Assembly: GCF_001045435.1 (NCBI RefSeq)
Contig: NZ_LFNG01000007.1
Coordinates: forward strand, 1 to 64,000
DNA from: Chryseobacterium koreense CCUG 49689
GTDB lineage: Bacteria > Bacteroidota > Bacteroidia > Flavobacteriales > Weeksellaceae
Direction: 5' to 3'
DNA length: 64,000 nt
Made by a program: the position numbers and the translations under genes. Shown here one piece after another: positions 17,402-24,308 of the stretch. Position 1 is the first letter of the stretch. Every line of letters starts with the position of its first letter. A model generated the notes under the pieces. The model was not told where the DNA came from, did no database searches, and worked only from the letters and a program-made list of their open reading frames with translations.

Positions 17402-17624
17402 TTACCTACCTTCTTACCTAGGCCTTTAGCAGAAAGTGTTGAGAGTGATTTTCTTGACTTACCTCGACTTACCTTTCTACCTGCTTTTTTTTAAATATTT
17501 TCTAATTATTATTCTTTTATACTTAGGTAACTTTAGGTAAGTCTAATCATCAATTCTTACCTGTTATAAAAGTGTTTATTCATAATGGTTTCAAGTTGTT
17601 TTAGGTAAGCAGGTAATTAGGTAG
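17402..17624. repeat. Cluster of TTACCT/AGGTAA hexamers, iteron-like
   Basis: The 304-base gap between the primase-like and VirE-like genes holds TTACCT at 17402, 17414, 17459, 17469 and 17557, CTACCT at 17477, and the reverse complement AGGTAA at 17525, 17535, 17603 and 17611, with AGGTAG at 17619. Several neighbours are exactly 10 or 8 bases apart, so they fall on one face of the helix. Arrays like this mark replication origins or multi-site operators. With replication genes on both sides, an origin is the favoured reading. Confidence 0.65.
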
Positions 17625-17644
17625 GAGGATTTTTAATTATTTTT

Positions 17645-18814
17645 TCATTCATTTTTTTCATCCTCAATTTTCCGTTTGATTAAATAGCCGTAAACCTGCT
17701 TTTTGGAATGCTTGATCCTTTCAAAGTTTAAAGCGGTCAATGCTTTTCCGATTTTGACATTGTTCATCCGAACGCCCAAAGCATTGCTCATTGCAAGCAT
17801 AATTTCGGTTGCGGTGAGGAAATCGTTTTTGTTTTCTGATTTTTCAAAGTGTGTGATGAGGATTTCCTGTTCAAGCGTTATTTGCTTGAATTTTTCGTTT
17901 CGTTTTTCATTCTCAATTAAATCCTCTGCGGTGAGTTCGGGATTGTAATCTTTCCTTTCAAAAGCATTATGATACGCTTGAGCCCAAACTTGGTTGATGT
18001 TGATTTCTTTGGAATAATTAAAATCAATTTCCAAGACTTCAAAAATGATCCATCGAACACTTCCTGTTTCATCGGTCAAGAAATCGGAACGGTTGGTTGA
18101 ACCACAAAATGAAGAAGTTCGGTACATCAATGATGATTTTCTATCGTAAGGTAATCTTGCATTCACCGTATTCTTCGAAATAAATGCTTTTAAAATATTG
18201 ACATCAGTTTTGGACATCACCGAAAGTTCATCGATATTGATGATGAAGTTTTTGCAGAGCGCAATGAGTCCGTCCTTGTCAACGCCAATATCTTCGGTAT
18301 AATATTTCTCCAAACTTGGTGGAATCAGAAACCTCAAAAAACTTGTCTTTCCACTGTTTTGCTTGGTATTGTAAAGGACGAAGCATTGTTTGTTGATGTA
18401 TCCTCTTTTCAATGCACACAACACTGACCTTGCCAACCATTTTTCAAAATGGATTTGGAAAGATTCCGTATCTGTTGTCTTGACAAAACTTGTCAATCTT
18501 TGGATATGGTTTTCGCCATCCCATTTTTCAAGGTTTTGAAAGTAGTTCTCGAATGGATTGAATACCGTAATCAAATGGCTTCGCATCAGTATTTCAAGTT
18601 TGTTGAAAGCGATGTTGATTCCCGCCTGAGTAAGTTCGATGTACAGCGAGTTCAAGTTCAACTCAGTCCAATCGCCCTTATCTGTCTTTATCTCGAATTC
18701 CAAGGCGATTTCGTTGAAGCGGAGGTGGTATTTCTTTCCGATATATTTTATTATTTTGTCGAAAACCGTGACCGAACCTTTACTGCTTTGATAGAGTTCT
18801 TCTTGCGAATTCAT
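17645..18814 (-). CDS. VirE/VapE-family P-loop ATPase
   Basis: This 389-residue protein matches the virulence-associated E family found in mobile elements. It has Walker A in NTKQNSGKTSFLRFL (about 149-163), Walker B in FIINIDELS and a sensor-like FCGSTNRSDFL, all in the order expected for an SF3-like helicase. The preceding segment VFNPFENYFQNLEKWDGENH is typical of the family. It probably acts as the replicative helicase or initiator of the element together with the toprim protein. The ATG at 18814 (MNSQEELYQ) is chosen over a TTG two codons earlier. The gene ends beside the hexamer cluster. Confidence 0.8.
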   Translation of the reverse strand: MNSQEELYQSSKGSVTVFDKIIKYIGKKYHLRFNEIALEFEIKTDKGDWTELNLNSLYIELTQAGINIAFNKLEILMRSHLITVFNPFENYFQNLEKWDGENHIQRLTSFVKTTDTESFQIHFEKWLARSVLCALKRGYINKQCFVLYNTKQNSGKTSFLRFLIPPSLEKYYTEDIGVDKDGLIALCKNFIINIDELSVMSKTDVNILKAFISKNTVNARLPYDRKSSLMYRTSSFCGSTNRSDFLTDETGSVRWIIFEVLEIDFNYSKEININQVWAQAYHNAFERKDYNPELTAEDLIENEKRNEKFKQITLEQEILITHFEKSENKNDFLTATEIMLAMSNALGVRMNNVKIGKALTALNFERIKHSKKQVYGYLIKRKIEDEKNE

Positions 18815-18820
18815 AATCAA

Positions 18821-19168
18821 TTATTTTTTCCACTTTTCTAAAATATCTCCCTCAAAATCATCGTAGTCATTACTATCTTCGATATCCTCCGATGCACTAT
18901 TGGAAATGAGATATTCTTCCAAATCTTCTTTCCGGAAATAAATTTTCTTTTGCCCTTTCTTTTTATACGCTTTCAACTTTCCGTGAAACTTCAATTGATA
19001 GAGATAATCGGGGTCAAGATTTAGAAACAATGCGGCTTCTTCTTTGGAGTAAATGGTCTTTGCACTAAGAGCTAGAAGTTGTAGCGCTTTGGATGTAAAT
19101 TCCTTTTGGGAACTAACTAGGACTGAAACTTGGGCTTCAAGTAACTGTAGTCTTTCTTGGTCTTTCAT
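18821..19168 (-). CDS. Helix-turn-helix protein, excisionase-like
   Basis: This 115-residue protein has a central HTH_17/excisionase-type domain: IYSKEEAALFLNLDPDYLYQ then LKAYKKKGQKKIYFRKEDLE, the helix-turn-helix and wing typical of Xis-like proteins. The N-terminal part is helical and the C-terminus very acidic (SEDIEDSNDYDDFEGD). It is the first gene of the replication/mobilization block, 6 nt before the VirE-like gene. It could regulate the block or assist excision. The start at 19168 (MKDQERLQLLE) is the first ATG in the frame. Confidence 0.72.
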   Translation of the reverse strand: MKDQERLQLLEAQVSVLVSSQKEFTSKALQLLALSAKTIYSKEEAALFLNLDPDYLYQLKFHGKLKAYKKKGQKKIYFRKEDLEEYLISNSASEDIEDSNDYDDFEGDILEKWKK

Positions 19169-19317
19169 ATTGTTGAATTTTGTTGTGACCAAGATATTCT
19201 AGGAAGGAAACGCCACCTAAAAGCGACTAAAAAAGTTTTTTGTAAAATAAAGTAAAATAAAGAATTGAACTTATAGGAGCACTTTATTCTTTATGATGTT
19301 TTAGAATGGTTTGAACT

Positions 19318-19340
19318 AAACACGAAAAAATGTCGTGTTT
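19318..19340 (-). terminator. Hairpin downstream of membrane coiled-coil gene
   Basis: AAACACGA (19318-19325) and TCGTGTTT (19333-19340) pair perfectly around a 7-base loop. Only a short T-run follows on the minus strand. It is 85 bases past the stop of the 19425-20354 gene. The rest of the gap to the HTH gene shows nothing recognisable. Confidence 0.4.
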
Positions 19341-19424
19341 ATAAAACTGATAATCAACAAGATAATTTATGAGAAATTTTTGAGCTCGAATGAATTTTGA
19401 TGAAATTTTCAACAAAAAAGTCAA

Positions 19425-20354
19425 CTAAGAAAGGTATTTTGAAAAGTTTTTGCTATTTATTGGAATTTCTACAGGATTTCCGTGCTTATCATTTGCCAAA
19501 ACAATTTCATTGATGATTTTTATGGCTTCCACTTGTGTAGTTATTTTTTCTTCATTAATTTCTTCGTTCTTGCACTTTTCAATCAAATCTGTATATTTTG
19601 AAAAGAAGTCTAAAATTGGTTGAACACTCACGCCATTTCTTGCAGTTTTTGTAAAGATTATTTTACCACTCTTTCTTTTTCTAAGCAAAAAATTTGAGAG
19701 ATTTTCCTCAGAATCTTTGCTAATAAAATAATCTTCCATCACATCCGCCAAAATCAAATTAGCAGTATTCCGAATTTCAAAATTGAAATCTGAAGTTTTT
19801 AATAGTTGATTGTTTTCGGTAGCCAAATGATGAATTTCTTCACTGACGTTTTTATGTTGAAGTATTTCCTCTGATAAACTTTGTTTTGAGTTTTTTATTT
19901 CTTCCGTAATCTTTTTGGATTGTAGCAAGATAGTCTCTTTTGTTCCAATTTTCTTTGTGAAAACAAAACGCTCGGCATATTTTTCTTTATGAAACTTTTT
20001 ATAGGCAGCATATGGTTTGAAAGAATGATCCATCTTTCCTTCTAAAAGAACGAAGCACAAACTCTGTAAAAAAATGTAGAAAAAAATCGATGTAATATCA
20101 ATATCTCCAAATTTGATTTTTTCTAAAAGGGGTAAACCCCACAAAAAAGAAATCCCAAATGAAATTACGAATAATGTAAATACAATAATAAAACGAGTGC
20201 TATTCCAGTCATTATACCAACTCTTCTTCTCTGAAAAATATAGATTAATGACAAATGGACTTAGCGCAAACCACATTCTTCCTAATAAATATAATGGGAA
20301 AATTATGTTAAGGATTAAAACGACTATATAAACAACTAAATAAAAGGTGTCCAT
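19425..20354 (-). CDS. Unknown membrane-anchored coiled-coil protein
   Basis: I do not recognise this 309-residue protein. The N-terminal third has about three membrane segments (residues 4-28, 53-74 and 85-105). The middle (about 140-190) is a charged helical stretch with leucine/isoleucine spacing typical of a coiled coil (EEIKNSKQSLSEEILQHKNV). The last 120 residues look like a small soluble domain. It stands alone between the mobile element genes and the tRNA, with its own hairpin downstream. Its base composition is as AT-rich as the island, so it is probably accessory. A membrane-linked defence effector is possible but not shown. Confidence 0.5.
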   Translation of the reverse strand: MDTFYLVVYIVVLILNIIFPLYLLGRMWFALSPFVINLYFSEKKSWYNDWNSTRFIIVFTLFVISFGISFLWGLPLLEKIKFGDIDITSIFFYIFLQSLCFVLLEGKMDHSFKPYAAYKKFHKEKYAERFVFTKKIGTKETILLQSKKITEEIKNSKQSLSEEILQHKNVSEEIHHLATENNQLLKTSDFNFEIRNTANLILADVMEDYFISKDSEENLSNFLLRKRKSGKIIFTKTARNGVSVQPILDFFSKYTDLIEKCKNEEINEEKITTQVEAIKIINEIVLANDKHGNPVEIPINSKNFSKYLS

Positions 20355-20402
20355 TTTTTTTACTAAAGTATTATAATGCTAATATATGGAGAAATAAAAT
20401 TC

Positions 20403-20424
20403 AAATGTTCGTCAAATGTTCGTC
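20403..20424. repeat. 11-bp tandem duplication
   Basis: The unit AAATGTTCGTC occurs twice in a row just beyond the tRNA terminator, on the side facing the island. It may be a chance slippage product or part of an attachment region. Confidence 0.6.
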
Positions 20425-20430
20425 AAAATA

Positions 20431-20466
20431 AAAAAGAAGGGATTTTACATTGCTGCAAAATCCCTT
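20431..20466 (-). terminator. Terminator of the CAU tRNA
   Basis: AAGGGATTTT (20437-20446) and AAAATCCCTT (20457-20466) pair perfectly around a 10-base loop. On the minus strand the stem is followed by CTTTTTTATTTT. It starts 7 bases past the tRNA 3' end, so it is an intrinsic terminator. Confidence 0.85.
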
Positions 20467-20472
20467 AAAAAG

Positions 20473-20546
20473 TGGCCCCACTTGGGCTCGAACCAAGGAC
20501 TTGATGATTATGAGTCATCTACTCTAACCAACTGAGTTATAGGGCC
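20473..20546 (-). tRNA. tRNA with anticodon CAU (Ile2 or elongator Met)
   Basis: The minus strand folds as a 74-nt tRNA: acceptor GGCCCTA/TGGGGCC with discriminator A, D-arm ACTC/GAGT, anticodon arm GATGA-CTCATAA-TCATC, and T-arm CTTGG-TTCGAGC-CCAAG. CCA is not encoded. C4 and C5 in the acceptor stem are the features by which TilS recognises tRNA-Ile2, so an isoleucine tRNA read through lysidine is favoured over elongator Met. The initiator tRNA is elsewhere (30594-30666). Confidence 0.9.
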
Positions 20547-20630
20547 TTATGAATTTTTATATCTAAAAAATTCTAAAAATTTGTTTCCTCTTTTTTTAAC
20601 CTCGTTTTTCCCTTCAAAATGGCTTCGGGC

Positions 20631-20675
20631 TACTGATTATGAGTCAGTTACTCTAACCAACTGAGTTACAAGGCC
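20631..20675 (-). pseudogene. Truncated tandem CAU tRNA (5' half only)
   Basis: The minus strand from 20675 reads GGCCTTG, then the D-arm ACTCAGTTGGTTAGAGT and an anticodon arm ACTGA-CTCATAA-TCAGT, all well formed. After 20631 there is no T-arm and no 3' acceptor strand to pair with GGCCTTG. It is a tRNA remnant placed in tandem upstream of the intact CAU tRNA, 84 bases away. It may be a relic of duplication or of recombination at a tRNA. Confidence 0.8.
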
Positions 20676-20752
20676 TGAAACAGTAATGCATTACACTACT
20701 TTTTCCAATTGGTGTGCAAAAATAAGGCTTTTTCCCTTAACACAAAAAATAA

Positions 20753-21151
20753 TTATGAGTTTTCCTGACAAAGTTCCACCAAAACGCCATTTGTGGACTT
20801 TGGGTGAAGAAATACGACCAGTTTGTTGTCGGCTCCTTCTTTTGGTTCTTCGGAAATAAAAATGAATCCTAATGCTTTTAAGCGGGCTATTTCGTCATAA
20901 ATATTATCAACCCCAAATGCGATGTGATGAATTCCCTCCCCTCTTTTTTCAATGAACTTGGCAATCGGACTTTCAGGATTGGTGGCCTCCAAAAGTTCGA
21001 TTTTGCTTTCGCCCACATTGTAGAAGGAGGTGGTCACTCCTTCCCTTTCCACGGATTCGTGCTTGTAATTTTGTTTTGATAAAAGCTTTTGGAACAGGTG
21101 GTCGGAATCTTGCAAAGATTTCACCGCTATTCCCAGGTGTTCTATTTTCAT
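20753..21151 (-). CDS. mce: Methylmalonyl-CoA epimerase
   Basis: This 132-residue protein interconverts the (R) and (S) forms of methylmalonyl-CoA in propionate/succinate metabolism. It has the glyoxalase/VOC fold with metal ligands visible in IEHLGIAVKSL (His), GEGIHHIAFGVDN (His) and GVLVELCQ (Glu). The length fits the family. It stands alone between the tRNA region and the divergent rbfA gene. Confidence 0.92.
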   Translation of the reverse strand: MKIEHLGIAVKSLQDSDHLFQKLLSKQNYKHESVEREGVTTSFYNVGESKIELLEATNPESPIAKFIEKRGEGIHHIAFGVDNIYDEIARLKALGFIFISEEPKEGADNKLVVFLHPKSTNGVLVELCQENS

Positions 21152-21241
21152 AAACGGTTTTTAAGGATTAATGACATAAGGTAATAAAATTTGGATCTAA
21201 GCACTATAGTTCCCAAACTTCCAACATTCACACAAAAATAC

Positions 21242-21249
21242 TAAATTTG
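21242..21249 (+). promoter_or_regulatory. rbfA promoter -7 element, close to start codon
   Basis: TAAATTTG matches TAnnTTTG and ends 4 bases before the rbfA ATG (21254). Transcription would start at or next to the start codon, giving a leaderless or nearly leaderless message. Confidence 0.5.
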
Positions 21250-21253
21250 CGGC

Positions 21254-21616
21254 ATGAACGAAAGCAACAGACAAAGAAAAGTCGCACAGATTATACACGA
21301 AGATTTTGCGGAATTATTCCGGAAACAGGCAGCCGAAAGCAAACAGAGCTTTTTGGTGAGTGTTTCAGAAGTGAAAGTGACCGCAGATTTGAGTATCGCA
21401 AAAATTTACCTGAGCATTTTCCCACAGGATTTCCGAAAGCAGATCATGACCGAAATCGAGGAAAACAAATCCCATTACCGAAACTTTATCGGACAGAAAA
21501 TGGCGAAACAGGTGAGAATTATTCCGGAACTGCAATTTTATCTAGACACTTCGCTCGACGATGTGGAAAGAATTGAAAAAGAATTGCGTGGCGAAGGCGA
21601 CAATCCTGTTTTGTAA
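21254..21616 (+). CDS. rbfA: Ribosome-binding factor A
   Basis: RbfA binds the immature 30S subunit and helps 16S rRNA 5'-end maturation. The 120-residue protein shows the family start NESNRQRKVAQIIHEDFAEL, the core VSVSEVKVTADLSIAKIYLS and the RIIPELQFYLDTSLDDVERI segment of the KH-like fold. It precedes the LolC/E-like permease by 48 nt, an order common in flavobacteria. Confidence 0.93.
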   Translation: MNESNRQRKVAQIIHEDFAELFRKQAAESKQSFLVSVSEVKVTADLSIAKIYLSIFPQDFRKQIMTEIEENKSHYRNFIGQKMAKQVRIIPELQFYLDTSLDDVERIEKELRGEGDNPVL

Positions 21617-21664
21617 CTGATTACAAGGAGGATTCTCCTTCCATTCTGTATCCATAAAATTGAT

Positions 21665-22879
21665 TTGAAGAACACCGCATTTTATATCGCTTCGCGTTAC
21701 CTTGTTGCCAAAAAAGGAAGCACAGCAGTTACGTTCATCACGTGGCTTGCCGCTTTGGCGATGATGGTTGCGGTCACTGCTATGTTCATCATCATTTCGG
21801 TTTTTTCAGGATTGGAAGACCTTAATCAGGATCTGATCGCAAATCTGCATGCGGATATCACCATAAAAAGCAAGCAGGGAAAAACACTTCCAGACATTGA
21901 TCAGGTTACCAAGATCTTAGACAAAAATCAGGATGTCGCCCATTATTCGAAGGTAATTGAGGAAAAAGTATATATCAATTTCCAGGAAAACGGCGATATT
22001 GCTAACCTTCGAAGTGTGGATTCCGCCTATATTTTTGTGAATCCTATTCAAAAAAATATTTTTTACGGAGCTTATCCATCCTATAAATATTCCAATGAGG
22101 TACTGATGGAAAACAAGCTCGATAACCGGCTCGCAATCCCGATTGGTGGCGATGGACAAACGGCGGCAGTATTGATGATGCCAAAACCGGGAACCGGAAT
22201 CATCAGCAAGGAAGAGGATATCTTTAATAAAAAGGAGATTTTTGTTTCCGGAGTTTTTCCGGGTAATGACCAACTCGACAATGCCATCATTTCTCCGCTG
22301 GAACTGGCGCAGGAACTTCTGAACCTGCCAAAAAAATCAGCTTACCAGATCGTCATTAAGCTTAAAAATCCAGAAAATGCGGATCTCGTCAAATCAAAAC
22401 TTTCCTCTCAGCTGGGAAGCAAATACGATTTGAAGACGAAAAGTGAAGAAAACGCTGCTTTTTGGAAGATGATCAATACCGAAAAATTTTTTATCTACCT
22501 GATTTTCGCTTTGGTCATTTTCATCACCACGTTCAATTTGGCGGGAGCGATCATTATACTGCAACTCGACAAAAAAGAGCAGGCAAAATCGCTGGTTTCC
22601 TTGGGAATGAACTTGAAATCGCTCAGAAACATCTACTTTTTCACCGGAATTCTAATCGTGACTTTCGGAATCATTTGTGGATTGGTGTTGGGAACAGCAA
22701 TCAGCTATTTTCAGCTTGAAACCGGCATTTTCAAGGCCGGAGCGAACACAGACCTTCCTTTCCCTGTGAGAATCAGGCTGGCCAATTACCTGATTGTGGC
22801 TTCTACTGCCGCTTTATTTGGCGTGGGAATTTCCTGGATATTTTCCCGAGTTAATAAGTCTTACCTTAAAAATATTTAA
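21665..22879 (+). CDS. Lipoprotein-releasing ABC permease (LolC/E family)
   Basis: This 404-residue inner-membrane permease belongs to the FtsX/MacB superfamily and probably releases lipoproteins for transfer to the outer membrane. It has an N-terminal membrane segment (FITWLAALAMMVAVTAMFII), a periplasmic domain, and three membrane segments near 275, 325 and 375. The family-like N-terminus MKNTAFYIASRYLVAKKGST starts at a TTG (21665); the frame upstream has no ATG before a stop. No ATP-binding partner gene is adjacent. Confidence 0.85.
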   Translation: MKNTAFYIASRYLVAKKGSTAVTFITWLAALAMMVAVTAMFIIISVFSGLEDLNQDLIANLHADITIKSKQGKTLPDIDQVTKILDKNQDVAHYSKVIEEKVYINFQENGDIANLRSVDSAYIFVNPIQKNIFYGAYPSYKYSNEVLMENKLDNRLAIPIGGDGQTAAVLMMPKPGTGIISKEEDIFNKKEIFVSGVFPGNDQLDNAIISPLELAQELLNLPKKSAYQIVIKLKNPENADLVKSKLSSQLGSKYDLKTKSEENAAFWKMINTEKFFIYLIFALVIFITTFNLAGAIIILQLDKKEQAKSLVSLGMNLKSLRNIYFFTGILIVTFGIICGLVLGTAISYFQLETGIFKAGANTDLPFPVRIRLANYLIVASTAALFGVGISWIFSRVNKSYLKNI

Positions 22880-22902
22880 GGAAATTTTAACCGGAATCCA
22901 AA

Positions 22903-22932
22903 TTTGCCGCAATTCTTTTTTCTCTAAATTTG
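22903..22932 (+). promoter_or_regulatory. Promoter of first endonuclease I gene
   Basis: TTTG at 22903-22906 and TAAATTTG at 22925-22932 are separated by 18 bases, close to the Bacteroidetes -33/-7 arrangement. The start codon follows at 22955. Confidence 0.6.
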
Positions 22933-22954
22933 CTGCATAAATAATTATTTATCA

Positions 22955-24079
22955 ATGAAAAAGAAAATTACCTTAATAATCGGTATTTTAACTGCTGCAA
23001 TTACTTTTGCGCAAATTCCACCAGGTTATTATGATGCAACGGCGGGATTAACCGGCTATGCCTTAAAGACAAAGCTCAATGAAATCATTTCAAACGGAGC
23101 TTTGGATTTAGGTTACGGCAGTGGAACTGGCGGTTTATGGCTGACTTATCAGACTTCTGACAGGGACTATTTTTATGAAAACAACGGGACCATTCTGGAT
23201 ATGTATTCTGAAAACCCAAACGGACCTGATGCCTACGAATATATTTGGGGACAAGCCTCTGTAGGCGGAAACCAATGTGGAAATGGTGCTAACCACGAAA
23301 ATTCATGCTACAATAGGGAACATACTTTGCCGAAAACCTATTTCGGCGGCCAGAATGCAGTTCCAATGGCAAATGACGCTCACTTCGTGATTCCGAGTGA
23401 TTACTATGTCAACAGCATGCGCTCCAATTATCCTTATGGTGAAACCTCTACTCCAACCTGGACTTCCACCAATGGAACTAAAGTGGGAAGCTGTTCATTT
23501 CCTGGATATGCAGGCACAATTTTCGAACCGATCGATGAATTCAAAGGTGATATCGCAAGAATGCAGCTTTTCTTTGTGACCCGATATGAAGACAGACTCA
23601 CCACTTTTACACCGTACCAAACTGCATCCAGTCCTTTGGACGGAACTGTAAACAGAGGCTTTAAGCAGTGGTATATCAATCTGCTTCTGAAATGGGCAGC
23701 ACAAGATCCCGTTTCGCCAAGAGAGATTGCGCGAAATAATGCAGTCTATAACAGACAAAAAAACCGGAATCCTTTTATTGACCACCCGGAATGGGTAAAT
23801 ATGATCTGGACTTCCACCATGTCAACAAGTGAAACCGCTGCTTTGAACAGGTCGATTTCCGTCTATCCAAACCCGGTTAAAAATCAAATCACGCATCTGG
23901 CAGGTTATGGTTTGGATGAAGTGAAATCTGTGGAAATTTACTCATTGGATGGAAGGCTGGTTCAAACCATTAACCAAAATTTCAAAGCCTCTAAAACCAT
24001 TCAGCTGAATAATTTGGAGAAGGGAACCTATATTTTGCGAACTGATACCAAGCAATCTGCCAAGTTAATCGTGCAGTAG
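22955..24079 (+). CDS. Secreted endonuclease I with type IX sorting domain
   Basis: This 374-residue protein has a signal peptide (MKKKITLIIGILTAAITFAQ) and an endonuclease I (EndA/NucM) domain with the beta-beta-alpha-metal motif CYNREHTLPKTYF (the histidine is the catalytic base) and NSMRSNYPYG, FEPIDEFKGDIAR, NRNPFIDHPEWV. It ends with a type A Por sorting domain (ISVYPNPVKNQI, IYSLDGRLVQTI, LEKGTYILRTD), so it should leave the cell through the type IX system. It would degrade extracellular DNA. A longer paralogue follows 230 bases downstream. Confidence 0.92.
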   Translation: MKKKITLIIGILTAAITFAQIPPGYYDATAGLTGYALKTKLNEIISNGALDLGYGSGTGGLWLTYQTSDRDYFYENNGTILDMYSENPNGPDAYEYIWGQASVGGNQCGNGANHENSCYNREHTLPKTYFGGQNAVPMANDAHFVIPSDYYVNSMRSNYPYGETSTPTWTSTNGTKVGSCSFPGYAGTIFEPIDEFKGDIARMQLFFVTRYEDRLTTFTPYQTASSPLDGTVNRGFKQWYINLLLKWAAQDPVSPREIARNNAVYNRQKNRNPFIDHPEWVNMIWTSTMSTSETAALNRSISVYPNPVKNQITHLAGYGLDEVKSVEIYSLDGRLVQTINQNFKASKTIQLNNLEKGTYILRTDTKQSAKLIVQ

Positions 24080-24101
24080 ATTCAAATTAATAACAGTATT
24101 C

Positions 24102-24129
24102 AAAACCATCGTGGAACGGTGGTTTTTTT
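24102..24129 (+). terminator. Terminator after first endonuclease gene
   Basis: AAACCATCG and CGGTGGTTT pair (one G-U) around TGGAA and are followed by a T-run, 22 bases past the stop. Confidence 0.8.
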
Positions 24130-24278
24130 ATTTTAACGCTATGGAAAAACTGCTGAAATAGTGATTACGATTCATTTTCTTAATTCGATTTTTTTCTAAT
24201 TAGATTTTATTGGCTTAGCAATTATGTTAAATTTTAAGCAAAAGAGGAAAAATAAGATTATGGATTTCCTTTTTTGAG

Positions 24279-24286
24279 TAACTTTG
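24279..24286 (+). promoter_or_regulatory. -7 element of second endonuclease gene
   Basis: TAACTTTG matches TAnnTTTG and lies 22 bases before the ATG at 24309. No clear -33 element was seen. Confidence 0.45.
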
Positions 24287-24308
24287 CCGTCCCAATTTTT
24301 ATTTAGAT

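Noticed and set aside
19425-20354. Membrane coiled-coil gene as a holin or phage gene
   Set aside because: Too long, with a clear soluble C-terminal domain and no phage neighbours.
20473-20546. tRNA 3' end as the attachment site of the island, with a matching copy at the other end
   Set aside because: No repeat of the tRNA 3' end was found elsewhere in 1-20.4 kb; the left edge may lie outside the window, so no claim is made.
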